From: Streptomyces shenzhenensis
GTDB taxonomy: Bacteria > Actinomycetota > Actinomycetes > Streptomycetales > Streptomycetaceae
Direction of reading: 5' to 3'
Length of the DNA: 46,179 nucleotides
Assembly (NCBI RefSeq): GCF_003688995.1
Contig: NZ_PENI01000054.1
Span: forward strand, 1 to 46,179
Position 1 is the first letter of the stretch; the number at the start of each line of letters is the position of its first letter. Below, in pieces: positions 31,979 to 40,519 of this stretch. Position numbers and translations under genes: made by a program. The notes beneath the pieces were generated by a model that saw nothing but the letters and a program-made list of their open reading frames with translations, ran no database searches and had not been told where the DNA came from.

Positions 31979-34900
31979 TTGAGCACGTCGAGAATGAGAA
32001 CGGGTGTGGCTGTCGCCGCCATGGCGATGGTGCTGGGTGTGACAGCCGGGCCGGGTGCCGCGGCTGCCGCCCCCTTGGTCCGAGACAGCGGCACAGGTAC
32101 GGGGTCGGCCGCCGCGGGCGTGACCTCGGTGACGCTCATCACCGGCGACCGGGTGACACTCGATGCCAAGGGGAAGGTGTCGGCAGTGGTCCGCGCCAAA
32201 GGCCGGGAGAACATACCGATACGTGTCTACCAGCAGGACGGCGAGCGGCTGGTGGTGCCGTGGGACGCCCAGCCGCTGATCGACGCAGGGACGGTGGACG
32301 AAGCGCTGTTCGACGTCACCGAACTCTCCCGGAAGGCGTACCGGGCGTTCCGCGGTATCCCCGTGATCGTCAGTTACGGCGATGGCTCACGGCCCGTGGC
32401 CAGGGCCTTGCGTTCCGACGACGACATCGATGTCCGGGCCCGGTTCGACACGGTGAAGGCAGACGCCCTCACCGTGCCCGACGAGCACACCGAGTCGCTG
32501 TGGGAGACCCTCACCGCTCCCAAGGGCAAGGACGAGATGTCCCTGACCGCCGCCCCGGGCATCCGCGCGGTCTCCCTGGACCGCATACGGCAGGCTCCGG
32601 TGGACCGCAGTGCCGGGAAGAGCGTCGGTCGCAGGAACCCCCAGCAGGCCACCGTGAGCGACAACGCCCGTCAGGTGGGCGCGGACCAGGCGTGGAAGGA
32701 GGGGTATGACGGCGCAGGGACGACAATCGCGGTCCTGGACACCGGGATTGACGCGGATCACGGCGACTTCGAGGGCAAGATCCGCGACACGGCGAACTTC
32801 ACCGACGAGGGAACCGATGACCCTGTCGGGCACGGTACGCACGTCGCCTCCTTGGCTGCCGGGTCCGGTGCGCGTTCCGCCGGCACCTACCGTGGCATCG
32901 CGCCGGGCGCGGACCTGCTGGTCGGCAAGGTCCTCGGGGAGTACGGCGGCCTCGACTCATGGATCATGGCGGGCATGGAGTGGGCCGTCGGCAAGGGAGC
33001 CCGCATCGTCAGTATGAGTCTGGGCAGTGCCGCGCGCCCGGGGTACGACCCGGTGGTGGAGACGCTGAACGAGTTGTCGGAGAAGAACGGCACACTCTTC
33101 GTCGTCGCTGCGGGCAACGAGGGACCGGGCCAGGAGAGCGTGGGCTCGCCGGGTGTGGCGGCATCGGCACTGACCGTCGGTGCGGTCGACGGCAACGACC
33201 GGGTCGCCGACTTCTCGTCGGTGGGTCCGAGCAACGTGGACCAGACGCTCAAGCCGGATCTGTCGGCACCGGGTGTCCAGGTCGCGGCCGCCGCTGCCGC
33301 CGGCAGCGAGATGGAACTGCTGGGCACGCCGGTCGCGGACGGCTACGTGGCCCTCGACGGGACCTCGATGGCCACCCCGCAGGTCGCCGGGGCCGCTGCC
33401 CTGCTGCTGCAGAAGCATCGTGACTGGTCCGGCGCACAGATCAAGTCCGCACTCGTCGGCTCCGCAACCAAAATCAACGCCACACCCGCCCAGACCGGCA
33501 CCGGACGGCTGTACGTCCCCCGGGCTCTCGACCAGGCCGTCACTGCCGACTCCAACAACCTCAACTTCGGCGCGGTCAGCTATCCCTACGGCGGTGCCGA
33601 TCGCATCGTCCGCAAGGTCACCTACCGCAACAGCGGAGCGGACGACATCACACTCGGCCTGGGCCTTGCGGCCAACACGCCCGACGGGGACGGCGCTCCG
33701 AAGAAGCTGTTCTCACTCAGCGAGCAGAAACTGACCGTTCCCGCCGGCGGCACCGCCGCGGTTGACGTTGTCGCGGACCCCAGCGTCGTCCCGTCGTCCG
33801 GAGCCGGCACCTACGGCGTAGTCGTCACCGGAACCGCCGGTGACCAGTGGGTCCGCACCGCCGGCAGCATGACCTTCGAAACCAAGAAAACCGACATCAC
33901 CCTCCAGATCACCGACCGGGACGGCAAGCCCGCCAACGGGGCACGTGCGTATGTCCTCGGTGAGTCCGCGAACGGCTTCAACGCCCTGAGCAAGGACGGC
34001 ACCGTCAGCAGGCAGATCGAACCCGGTGACTACTTCATCGAGGTCGTCAACCCGGACATGGGCGACGGCCGTGGCGAGAGAATCGACTGGGCCATGGCGC
34101 CACGGCTGACGATCGACGGGCCGACGACACTCAAGGTAGACCTGCGCGACGCCAGGAAACTCGACTTCACCGCCCCCGATCCCGACGCTGCGCTGGAGGA
34201 CATGGCGACGTCCTACGACTCCCCCGGTCTCTCCGGATGGGGCTGGTACTTCGGTGCCCCGCGGGACGGTGTCCACAGCCTCTCGGTCGCCGATCCCCCA
34301 GCCGGTGACCCTTTCCTCCTCTCACTGCGCTCCCACCACCTGGGCACGGGCGGGCAGCAGTACCACGGGTACCGCGAGATCAACGGCCAGTTCCCCACCG
34401 GTCTCGTCAACCATCCCGACACGACGGACATGGCCCATGTCGTCGCCACCACGGGCACCCGTGCGGAGGGCGCGCAGGGCTGGATCGGCGCCGCGCCCGC
34501 AGGGAAGGGGCTGGATCTTGGCAGTATGGTGCGGCTCCCGGCCAAGACCGACCTCTGGCTGCAGCAGGGCACGCAGTGGCAGTTGAACAGCACGCAGTAC
34601 GACGCGGATGGCGAGCTGGTCCAGACAGCGAACCAGCGCCCGGAGACGTACGCCCCGGGCACGGTCCACGAGCGCCTGCTCAACGTCGGTGTCTTCGGCC
34701 CCGCCTACCCCGCCGGCGCCGCGTTCCTGCGGGAGGCCAACCTGATCGAAGGAAACCTGAGCCTGTTCGCGCCCGGTACCGCCGCCTCTGGCTGGGCCGC
34801 CACCGACAAGGGCAGCACGAAGGTCTACCGCAACGGCGAACTCGAGCGTGACCTGAACATCGCCGTCGACAACCTCCTCTTCGGCGTCCCTGAAGGAGGG

Positions 34901-35326
34901 GCGGAGTACCGGATCGTCTCCACCGCCTCCCGCGCCGGGGTGAGTTACACCGACGTCTCCACCGAAGTCACGGTGGACTACACCTTCACCTCAGCGGCCC
35001 CCGCCGCGGGGCCCGCTCCCATCGCCGGCCCGCTGGCCGTGCGCTACACACCCGCCCTCGTTCCGGACAACACGGCCCCCGCCGACAGGGAACGATTCCG
35101 CGTTCCGGTGACAGTCGAGGGCGGCACAGCCGCCCACCTGAAGATCGAGACATCCATCGACCGCGGGAAGAACTGGACCACCGTCCACGACGGTTCAGGA
35201 AACATCTCCGACGCCGAGGTCGACAACCCGCTCGCCGGCGGCTCCGTGTCCCTGCGCGCCACCGCCGTCGACACCCACGGCAACCGCACCGTCCAGACCG
35301 TCCTCAACGCCTACCTCACCCACTGA
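31979..35326 (+). CDS. Secreted S8 subtilisin-like serine protease, large
   Basis: A 1115-residue extracellular protease. A signal peptide (MRTGVAVAAMAMVLGVTAGPGAAAAAP) opens the protein and a prodomain of about 200 residues follows. The S8 catalytic domain has Asp254 (IAVLDTGID), His285 (GHGTHVAS), oxyanion Asn379 (AAGNEGPG) and Ser463 (DGTSMATPQVAGAAALL). The remaining 600 residues contain beta-rich and domain-like repeats. The start is taken as the TTG at 31979, since AGGAGG lies 4 bases upstream; the nearer ATG (31994) is 19 bases from it. It is preceded by a SigE-type operon and followed by a strong terminator, so it is monocistronic. Resembles large Streptomyces subtilases of the bacillopeptidase/vpr-like architecture; substrate unknown. 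Confidence 0.92.
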   Translation: MSTSRMRTGVAVAAMAMVLGVTAGPGAAAAAPLVRDSGTGTGSAAAGVTSVTLITGDRVTLDAKGKVSAVVRAKGRENIPIRVYQQDGERLVVPWDAQPLIDAGTVDEALFDVTELSRKAYRAFRGIPVIVSYGDGSRPVARALRSDDDIDVRARFDTVKADALTVPDEHTESLWETLTAPKGKDEMSLTAAPGIRAVSLDRIRQAPVDRSAGKSVGRRNPQQATVSDNARQVGADQAWKEGYDGAGTTIAVLDTGIDADHGDFEGKIRDTANFTDEGTDDPVGHGTHVASLAAGSGARSAGTYRGIAPGADLLVGKVLGEYGGLDSWIMAGMEWAVGKGARIVSMSLGSAARPGYDPVVETLNELSEKNGTLFVVAAGNEGPGQESVGSPGVAASALTVGAVDGNDRVADFSSVGPSNVDQTLKPDLSAPGVQVAAAAAAGSEMELLGTPVADGYVALDGTSMATPQVAGAAALLLQKHRDWSGAQIKSALVGSATKINATPAQTGTGRLYVPRALDQAVTADSNNLNFGAVSYPYGGADRIVRKVTYRNSGADDITLGLGLAANTPDGDGAPKKLFSLSEQKLTVPAGGTAAVDVVADPSVVPSSGAGTYGVVVTGTAGDQWVRTAGSMTFETKKTDITLQITDRDGKPANGARAYVLGESANGFNALSKDGTVSRQIEPGDYFIEVVNPDMGDGRGERIDWAMAPRLTIDGPTTLKVDLRDARKLDFTAPDPDAALEDMATSYDSPGLSGWGWYFGAPRDGVHSLSVADPPAGDPFLLSLRSHHLGTGGQQYHGYREINGQFPTGLVNHPDTTDMAHVVATTGTRAEGAQGWIGAAPAGKGLDLGSMVRLPAKTDLWLQQGTQWQLNSTQYDADGELVQTANQRPETYAPGTVHERLLNVGVFGPAYPAGAAFLREANLIEGNLSLFAPGTAASGWAATDKGSTKVYRNGELERDLNIAVDNLLFGVPEGGAEYRIVSTASRAGVSYTDVSTEVTVDYTFTSAAPAAGPAPIAGPLAVRYTPALVPDNTAPADRERFRVPVTVEGGTAAHLKIETSIDRGKNWTTVHDGSGNISDAEVDNPLAGGSVSLRATAVDTHGNRTVQTVLNAYLTH

Positions 35327-35335
35327 TCTCCAGCC

Positions 35336-35370
35336 CTCCCCGCGGTGCGTTGCGAACGCACCGCGGGGAG
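35336..35370 (+). terminator. Perfect 16-bp hairpin after the protease
   Basis: CTCCCCGCGGTGCGTT (35336-35351) pairs without mismatch with 35355-35370 across a GCG loop, 10 bases after the stop codon. It is a very stable terminator for the protease transcript. Confidence 0.88.
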
Positions 35371-35399
35371 CGCGCCTGCGGCTCTCGTGCAGTACAGGT

Positions 35400-35965
35400 C
35401 AAGAGCGCCTTCTGGCCGTGTGGCTGCGTCTACATCGTGCAGGGGCTGGACGGGCCGGACTGGGTGTCCGGCCCGCTGCTCGCCCTGAACAAGGTGTTGC
35501 CGGCCACCTGCACGGCCGCGATCACCCGTTTCGTGCGGCGCTGCGGCAGCCGGGTCCGCGCCATGGCCTCGGCCGGCGGCCTGTGGTGCGCCGCGTCTGC
35601 CGCGGCCGTTCTGGGGCCCTCCTCGCTGCTGGTGCCGTACCTGGTGCTCGTCGTGGTGTGCTTCTCGGTCGCGGAGATGACCTACGGACCCGCGTCCAAC
35701 GCGCTCGCGGCGGACGCCGCACCGCCCGAGTCACGGGGCACGGGGCACGTACATGGCTGCCTTCCAGTACTCCTTCGCCTGTGCCGGCATCGTCGCGCCG
35801 AGCCTGTTCGGACTGCGCTTCAGTCGGGACCGGCTGTTCCCGTGACTCGCCCTCGGGCTGCTCGCGGCGTCGGGGGCGCTGCTGATGCTGCGTCTGGAGC
35901 ACCGGCTGCCGCGGGCGAGCGGGGCGCCGGAGCGTGAGGGCAGCCCTCAGGAGGCCCTGAGGTGA
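35400..35965 (+). pseudogene. MFS transporter, decayed C-terminal half
   Basis: Two frames make one protein: first VQGLDGPDWVSGPLLALNKV, SLLVPYLVLVVVCFSVAEMTYGP and NALAADAAPPESRGT, then after a frameshift near 35748 YMAAFQYSFACAGIVAPSLFGLRF and AASGALLMLRLEHRLPRA, ending in TGA at 35963. An in-frame TGA at 35843 breaks the second part. The pattern matches the last helices of an MFS drug transporter of about 400 residues; the first half is missing. The following 164 bases to 36129 show nothing recognisable. Confidence 0.7.
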
Positions 35966-36129
35966 ACGGTCCACCAGACCGTGCTGGTTGATGAGGTGAC
36001 CGGCGTGGAGACGATTCTTCGCGCCGATCTCCTCATGATCTCGGAGACGGGGGCGCTGAAGGGTCCGGAAGGGGCGTCCCTAGTGGCCGACCGGGCTGCC
36101 CCCTCGTACACCGGCGCCCCGTCACGAGA

Positions 36130-37509
36130 TCAGCCCGCCCCCACCCTCGCCCCGCAGCCCGCCGCCCGCCCGGCCCCCGTCGGCAGCAGGACCCCGCGGT
36201 CGGCGAGTCGTTCCTGGAGGCGGGTGGTGTCCACTTCGGCGGGGACCACGCCGTGGTGTGCCGCCATCGCCGCGGCCACCCCGGCGGCCTCACCGGTCAC
36301 GAAGCAGGTGCCGGTGATCCGCAGGGTGCCGTTCGCCTCGTGGGTGGACGACACGCAACGCCCCGCGACCAGCAGGTTGGCCGGGTCCGGGACGAGCAGG
36401 ATGCGGTAGGGGATCGCGTACCCCGCCCCGACGGCATCGGTGTGCGAGAGCCCGGCGCCGTCCGCCGCGTGGATGTCGATGGGGAACGCGCCACGTCCGA
36501 TCGCGTCGGCGAACGGCGTACCGTCGCCCACCTCGGCCGCGGTCATCGTGTGGACGCCGCGTACCCGGCGCGACTCCCGAACCCCGACGCGGTCGGCCAC
36601 CGCGACGAGACGGCAGTCGCCGAATCCCGGGACGTCGGCCCGGAACCACCGCACGAACTCGAGCACCTGGCGGGAGAGGACCGCGTGCGCGGCACCGAGC
36701 CCGTCGGCCCCGGTGGTGCGCGTGACGTTCACGACCGCCTCGCCGCGGGTCGGCCACAGCGCGAGATGCATCTCGGTGCGCCGCAGACTCAGCGCGCCGC
36801 TCGCGTGCCCCGCCGACAGCAGCGCCCCCAGCCCCCAGACGTTGGCGTGGTCGTCCGTGCCGGACCCAAGGACGCTGCCGGGCCGGATCTCGTCCGGGTT
36901 CTCGCTCAGATACGCCAGCAGGGCGCCGATGTCCGCACCGCCCAGCTTGAACGTCAACGACACGGGCTGGACGGCCGTCGTGTCGTTCTGGAAGGGCGCG
37001 CCCGCCAGCGCCGCGATCGCGGCGTCGCCCGTGGCGTCCACGACGGCGGCGGCGCGGACGGTGCGCCGGCCGTGCGAGGTGTGGACGTGCAGCGCCGCTA
37101 TCCGGGATCCGTCGCGGTCCAGGCCGACGGGCACGGACTGGAGCCAGACGTCCACGCCCGCCTCGGCGAGCATGACCGACTGGGTGAGCGCCAGTTCGGC
37201 ATGGTCGACGGGGGTGCGCGTGGCGGTGTAGCCGACATCGTCGCGCACATGACCGGGGGAGGCGCCCGCCGCCGTGAGGCGGTCGACCAGGCGCTGGCCG
37301 AACCCGGCGACCACCTGCTCGCCGTGCACGTCGTGGAATCCGGCCGAGTGTTCGAGCAACTGCCAGGACAGGGTGCCGCCGACCGAGCCGGAGGACTCCA
37401 CGAGCAGGACCCGCGCCCCCTCCTCGGCCGCCGAGACGGCGGCGGCGACCCCGGCGGAGCCACCCCCGGCGACGACGACGTCGTACGTGATGTCGGTCGG
37501 TGCGTTCAC
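36130..37509 (-). CDS. FAD-dependent oxidoreductase (FAD_oxidored type)
   Basis: A 459-residue flavoprotein. The Rossmann motif VVVAGGGSAGVAAAVSAAEEGARVLLVE is near 10-37, followed by SSGSVGGTLSWQLL, and the closing FAD segments are AAAVVDATGDAAIAALAG and NLLVAGRCVSSTHEANG, typical of the FAD_oxidored (PF12831) family, in which the enzymes act on varied acids and alcohols or are uncharacterised. The start is the GTG at 37509; its GTGA overlaps the TGA of the upstream MFS gene, so the two are translationally coupled. Control by the LacI protein is inferred from the operator upstream of the MFS gene. The substrate is unknown; an oxidation of the imported acid is likely. Confidence 0.88.
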   Translation of the reverse strand: MNAPTDITYDVVVAGGGSAGVAAAVSAAEEGARVLLVESSGSVGGTLSWQLLEHSAGFHDVHGEQVVAGFGQRLVDRLTAAGASPGHVRDDVGYTATRTPVDHAELALTQSVMLAEAGVDVWLQSVPVGLDRDGSRIAALHVHTSHGRRTVRAAAVVDATGDAAIAALAGAPFQNDTTAVQPVSLTFKLGGADIGALLAYLSENPDEIRPGSVLGSGTDDHANVWGLGALLSAGHASGALSLRRTEMHLALWPTRGEAVVNVTRTTGADGLGAAHAVLSRQVLEFVRWFRADVPGFGDCRLVAVADRVGVRESRRVRGVHTMTAAEVGDGTPFADAIGRGAFPIDIHAADGAGLSHTDAVGAGYAIPYRILLVPDPANLLVAGRCVSSTHEANGTLRITGTCFVTGEAAGVAAAMAAHHGVVPAEVDTTRLQERLADRGVLLPTGAGRAAGCGARVGAG

Positions 37510-38864
37510 AGCGGCAGCCTCTTCCGGACGAGGAACCCGTAGCTGACGACGGTGACCATCAGCAGCGCGGCGGAGATCAGGAGTGCGGGCGTGAAGCCGC
37601 CCATCGTGTCGACGATGACGCCGGTGGCGATCGGGGCGAAGGCGCCGCCGAGGAAGCCGCCGAAGTTCTGGATGCTGCCCACCGAGCCGACCATGCGGGT
37701 TGTCTCGACGACGTCGGAGGCCAGGGCCCAGTAGGACGCGGTGGAGAGGCTGTAGCAGAACATGCCGACCGTCAGCATCGTGACGGCCATCGCGGGCCCG
37801 GTGCTGACCGCGGTGAGGCACAGTGACACCGCGGTCAGCAGCGCGCCGCCCGCGATCACGCGCCGCCGGGCGTCCATGGCGCGCATCCCGCGCTGGACCA
37901 GGGAGTCGGAGAACCGGCCGCCGATGATCACCGCGACGCCGCCGGCGATGTAGGGCAGGGAGGCGAGCAGGCCCGCCGTGCCGAGGGAAAAGCCCTGGGC
38001 GGATTCGAGGTAACTGGGCAGCCAGGTGATGTAGAACCAGAACACGTACTGGAGGCAGAAGGCACCGGCCACCATCGCCCAGATCGTCGGGTACCGGAAC
38101 AGTCGCAGCCACTGCCTGCCGATGTCGGGCCGCTCCCGCGCCTCGTCGTGCGGGGAGCCGGCAGCCACCGCGTCGGCCTTCTGGTTGTCGCGGATGTAGG
38201 CGAGTTCCTCGGCGCTGAGCCGCTTGTGCTCCTCCGGCTTGCGGTAGACCAGCGCCCAAGCGGCCACCCCGAGGAAGCCCGCCAGGCCGATGATGACGAA
38301 CATCAGCTCCCAGCCGAAGGAGATCATCAGCGCGGTCGTGATCGGGGGCGCGATGGCGAGCCCGACCTGGGTGGCGGCCACGTAGATGCTGGTGGCGCGC
38401 CCCTTCTCGTGGTCGGGGAACCACTCGCCGGTCGCCTTCACCGCGCCGGGGAACAGCGGCGCCTCCGTGATCCCGAGGACGACCCGGAGTCCGAGGAAGA
38501 CCCCGATCGTGCGGGCGAGACCGGTGAGGGCTCCCGCGATCGACCAGAGGGTCGCGGCTATCGTCATGATGAACCGGGGGCCCCACTTGTCGATCGCCCA
38601 GCCGCCCGGCAGGTTCATGACCGCGTACGGCCACACGAAGGCGGACAGGATGAGCCCCATCTGCGTCGCGCTGAAACCGAGGTCCTCGCGGATGGCGGGC
38701 GCGGCGACGGACAGGTTCCCGCGGTCGAGGTAGTTCGTGATCGTGAGAACGGTGATCACGGCGATGACGGACCAGCGGACGTTGCGCCCCTTGGGCCGGT
38801 GAGGGGTTTCCGGGCGCTCGGCGAGTGCGGCGCCACCGGACGTGCTCGTGCTGTGGACTTCCAT
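37506..38864 (-). CDS. MFS permease of the anion:cation symporter (ACS) family
   Basis: A 452-residue, 12-helix transporter. TITNYLDRGNLSVAAPAIREDLGFSA is read near 41-66 and matches the ACS signature N-Y-x-DR-x-x-L-S-x-A. Motif A-like ID-KWGPRFI, TEAPLFPGAVKATGEWFPDHEKGRA and a GAFAPIATG motif in the second half support this. ACS transporters import organic acids such as hexuronates, galactonate, tartrate or phthalate with protons. It is the first gene of the minus-strand operon, with the LacI operator 117 bp upstream of its ATG and a 12-bp tandem repeat in the leader. The ribosome site is GAGGT. Confidence 0.92.
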   Translation of the reverse strand: MEVHSTSTSGGAALAERPETPHRPKGRNVRWSVIAVITVLTITNYLDRGNLSVAAPAIREDLGFSATQMGLILSAFVWPYAVMNLPGGWAIDKWGPRFIMTIAATLWSIAGALTGLARTIGVFLGLRVVLGITEAPLFPGAVKATGEWFPDHEKGRATSIYVAATQVGLAIAPPITTALMISFGWELMFVIIGLAGFLGVAAWALVYRKPEEHKRLSAEELAYIRDNQKADAVAAGSPHDEARERPDIGRQWLRLFRYPTIWAMVAGAFCLQYVFWFYITWLPSYLESAQGFSLGTAGLLASLPYIAGGVAVIIGGRFSDSLVQRGMRAMDARRRVIAGGALLTAVSLCLTAVSTGPAMAVTMLTVGMFCYSLSTASYWALASDVVETTRMVGSVGSIQNFGGFLGGAFAPIATGVIVDTMGGFTPALLISAALLMVTVVSYGFLVRKRLPL

Positions 38865-38882
38865 AACGCGACCTCATTGTGC

Positions 38883-38966
38883 GTTGACCAGAAGGCCGAC
38901 CGGAGAGCCGACCGAAGGATCGACCGGAAGGCCGACCGGAGGGTCGGCCAGCAGGTTGACCAGGTG
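38883..38966. repeat. Seven tandem 12-bp units in the leader of the MFS gene
   Basis: Seven contiguous 12-base units with the plus-strand pattern GYYGACCRGARG (for example GCCGACCGGAGA, GCCGACCGAAGG, ATCGACCGGAAG, GTTGACCAGAAG) fill 84 bp without gaps. They lie between the LacI operator (from 38981) and the MFS start at 38864, so they would be transcribed into the 5' leader. The outermost units (GTTGACCA) are the most similar to each other and the inner ones share GCCGACCG. No function is assigned. Confidence 0.85.
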
Positions 38967-38980
38967 GAGTGCCAGACAGA

Positions 38981-38996
38981 ATGTCACCGGTTACAT
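38981..38996. promoter_or_regulatory. LacI-type operator O1
   Basis: ATGTCACCGGTTACAT, a 16-bp palindrome with a CG centre and one asymmetric base pair. The identical 16-mer occurs at 40417-40432 and a close variant at 40374-40389, both upstream of the second operon of this regulon. It starts immediately after the predicted transcription start of the MFS operon and is about 90 bp upstream of lacI. Confidence 0.88.
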
Positions 38997-39007
38997 AATT
39001 AGCGGGC

Positions 39008-39036
39008 AGTGTCGTCCCCGCCACGTCCGATGTCAA
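39008..39036 (-). promoter_or_regulatory. Predicted promoter of the MFS/FAD-oxidoreductase operon
   Basis: On the minus strand TTGACA (39036-39031) and GACACT (39013-39008) are 17 bp apart. The expected start is near 39001, so O1 occupies the first transcribed bases, which fits a roadblock or promoter-clearance repressor. It is the mirror image of the arrangement upstream of the DapA-family gene. Confidence 0.65.
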
Positions 39037-39086
39037 TCGCGGCCTAGACTTGAAGCGCATGCCGAGCACGCGCCCAGGAGGAACCG

Positions 39087-40100
39087 ATGGCGAGCATCCG
39101 TGACGTGGCCCGCCTGGCGCAGGTGTCCACGGCCACCGTCGTACGGGTGCTCAACGGCGGTGCCACCGTGAGCCCCGCGCGCACCGAGCGGGTCATGAAG
39201 GCCGTCGCCGAACTCGACTACGTGACCAACGGGGTGGCGGCGAGCCTCTCCCGTGGCAGCACCCGGCTCCTGGGCCTCCTGGTCTCCGACATCGCCAACC
39301 CCTTCACCGCCCAGGTGGCGCGTGGGCTCGAGGACGAGGCGGTCCGGCACGGCTATCAAGTGCTCATCGCCAGCTCCGACTTCGACCGCGAGCGGGAGGC
39401 GGCGATGCTGGCGTCCTTCGCGAGGCGCACCGTCGACGCCGTCGCGCTCCTGTCGGCCGACGGCGCCACGGAGAGCGTGTCGCGCCTGGTGCGGAGCGGG
39501 ATGCCGACGGTGTTCGTCGACCGCAGGCCCCCGAACACGCCGGCCATCCCGCTCGTGCGCACGGACTCCCTCTCGGCCGCCCGCGAGGCCGTCCGCTACC
39601 TGATCGGCCTGGGCCACACCGACCTCGGCATGATCTGCGGCCCGGTGTCGATGCCGACCGCCGCCCAACGGGCCGCCGGGTTCCGCGAGGCGTGCGCCGA
39701 GGCCGGACTCGTGGTGCGCCCGGAGTGCCTGCGTGAGGGCTTCCTCGGCACGGAGGGCGGCTACGCGGCGATGTGCGAGGTGCTCGACCTGCCGCGCCGC
39801 CCCACCGCCGTGTTCTCCTTCAACAACATGCTCGCGATCGGCGCCCTGCGGGCGGTCCGTGAGCGCGGCGTGCGCATTCCCGCCGACCTCTCCCTGGTGA
39901 CGTTCGACGACATGGAGCTGTTCCCCTTCGTCGACCCGCCGCTCACCGCCATCGCGCAGCCCGCCTACGAGATCGGAGCGGAGGCCGGCCGCGTGCTGTT
40001 CGACCTGCTGGAGAACGGCGCCGACGCCGAGCGGCCCGACGTCGTGCTCTCGACCGAGCTGCGCATCAGGGAGTCCTGCGCGCCGGTGGGCGGAGTCTGA
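39087..40100 (+). CDS. LacI-family transcriptional regulator
   Basis: A 337-residue repressor. Residues 1-55 form the helix-turn-helix and hinge helix: SIRDVARLAQVSTATVVRVLNG, then RVMKAVAELDYVTNGVAASL. Residues 60-335 form a periplasmic-binding-protein-like effector domain (LLGLLVSDIANPFTAQVARGLE, LVTFDDMELFPFVDPPLTAIAQP). AGGAGG precedes the ATG by 6 bases. It lies between the two operons it probably controls, and the operators with a central CG step are typical of LacI-type regulators. The last 21 coding bases belong to the first copy of a 46-bp tandem repeat. The effector is probably the pathway substrate or an intermediate. Confidence 0.94.
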   Translation: MASIRDVARLAQVSTATVVRVLNGGATVSPARTERVMKAVAELDYVTNGVAASLSRGSTRLLGLLVSDIANPFTAQVARGLEDEAVRHGYQVLIASSDFDREREAAMLASFARRTVDAVALLSADGATESVSRLVRSGMPTVFVDRRPPNTPAIPLVRTDSLSAAREAVRYLIGLGHTDLGMICGPVSMPTAAQRAAGFREACAEAGLVVRPECLREGFLGTEGGYAAMCEVLDLPRRPTAVFSFNNMLAIGALRAVRERGVRIPADLSLVTFDDMELFPFVDPPLTAIAQPAYEIGAEAGRVLFDLLENGADAERPDVVLSTELRIRESCAPVGGV

Positions 40101-40308
40101 GCAGTTGGTGGGTTGTCAGTCCTGGGCGCCGGTGGGCGGAGTCTGAGCGGTGGGTGGGTTGTCGGTCCTGCGCGCCGGTGGGCGGCGTCTGGCCAGCCGG
40201 TGGACCGTCAGCCCTGCGTGCGGTGTGCGGAGCCCGGCCGGTCGGTGGGCCGTCAGCCCTGTGCGCCGGCGGGCGGCGCACGACCGAACGACGGCGGGCC
40301 GTCGTCCA
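40080..40308. repeat. Five tandem copies of a ~46-bp unit spanning the lacI stop codon
   Basis: Units start GCGCCGGTGGGCGG or a close form at 40080, 40126, 40172, about 40217 and 40263, giving a period of 46 bases (45-46). The first three are the most alike and share a CGGAGTCTGAG block and a TTGTCRGTCCTG end; later copies diverge. The first copy overlaps the last codons and TGA of lacI, so the array may have grown from the lacI 3' end. There are no unique spacers, so it is not a CRISPR. 46 is not a multiple of three, which argues against coding. The array ends about 66 bp before operator O2. Confidence 0.85.
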
Positions 40309-40373
40309 GTTGCCCAGAACCTCCGGCCGTCCGAGCGTCCGGTCGGTCCGAAGGCGTGGGATCGACAGCCGTG

Positions 40374-40389
40374 ATGTAACCGTTGACAT
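40374..40389. promoter_or_regulatory. LacI-type operator O2 (variant)
   Basis: ATGTAACCGTTGACAT differs from the reverse complement of O1/O3 at one position. It contains the predicted -35 box TTGACA of the plus-strand operon. Its centre is 43 bp from the centre of O3, close to four helical turns, which allows repressors on the same DNA face. Confidence 0.75.
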
Positions 40390-40411
40390 CCATCGGGTGA
40401 TGCCTCACAGT
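40383..40411 (+). promoter_or_regulatory. Predicted promoter of the DapA-GlcD-MFS-DhaKL operon
   Basis: TTGACA (40383-40388) and CACAGT (40406-40411) are 17 bp apart. The expected start is near 40418, inside operator O3, while the -35 lies in O2. This copies the promoter/operator geometry of the divergent MFS operon. Confidence 0.65.
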
Positions 40412-40416
40412 CACGA

Positions 40417-40432
40417 ATGTCACCGGTTACAT
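40417..40432. promoter_or_regulatory. LacI-type operator O3
   Basis: ATGTCACCGGTTACAT, identical in all 16 bases to O1 at 38981, and located at the predicted transcription start of the plus-strand operon, 87 bp before the first start codon. Confidence 0.88.
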
Positions 40433-40519
40433 TCTGTCTGCCACGCCCTGCCCGTGCTCTTTCGCCCGCCGGGCGGGCTCGGCGATTCCGCCTTCGAACG
40501 ACCGAAGAGGTTCGAGAAC

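Noticed and set aside
36130..39069. 979-codon minus frame through the FAD oxidoreductase and the permease
   Set aside because: The C-terminal part is the true FAD oxidoreductase (start GTG 37509), but the upstream extension is an out-of-frame shadow of the permease, which ends with its own TGA overlapping the GTG.
40080..40308. Possible CRISPR array
   Set aside because: Copies are contiguous with no unique spacers and no cas genes nearby; it is a plain tandem repeat.
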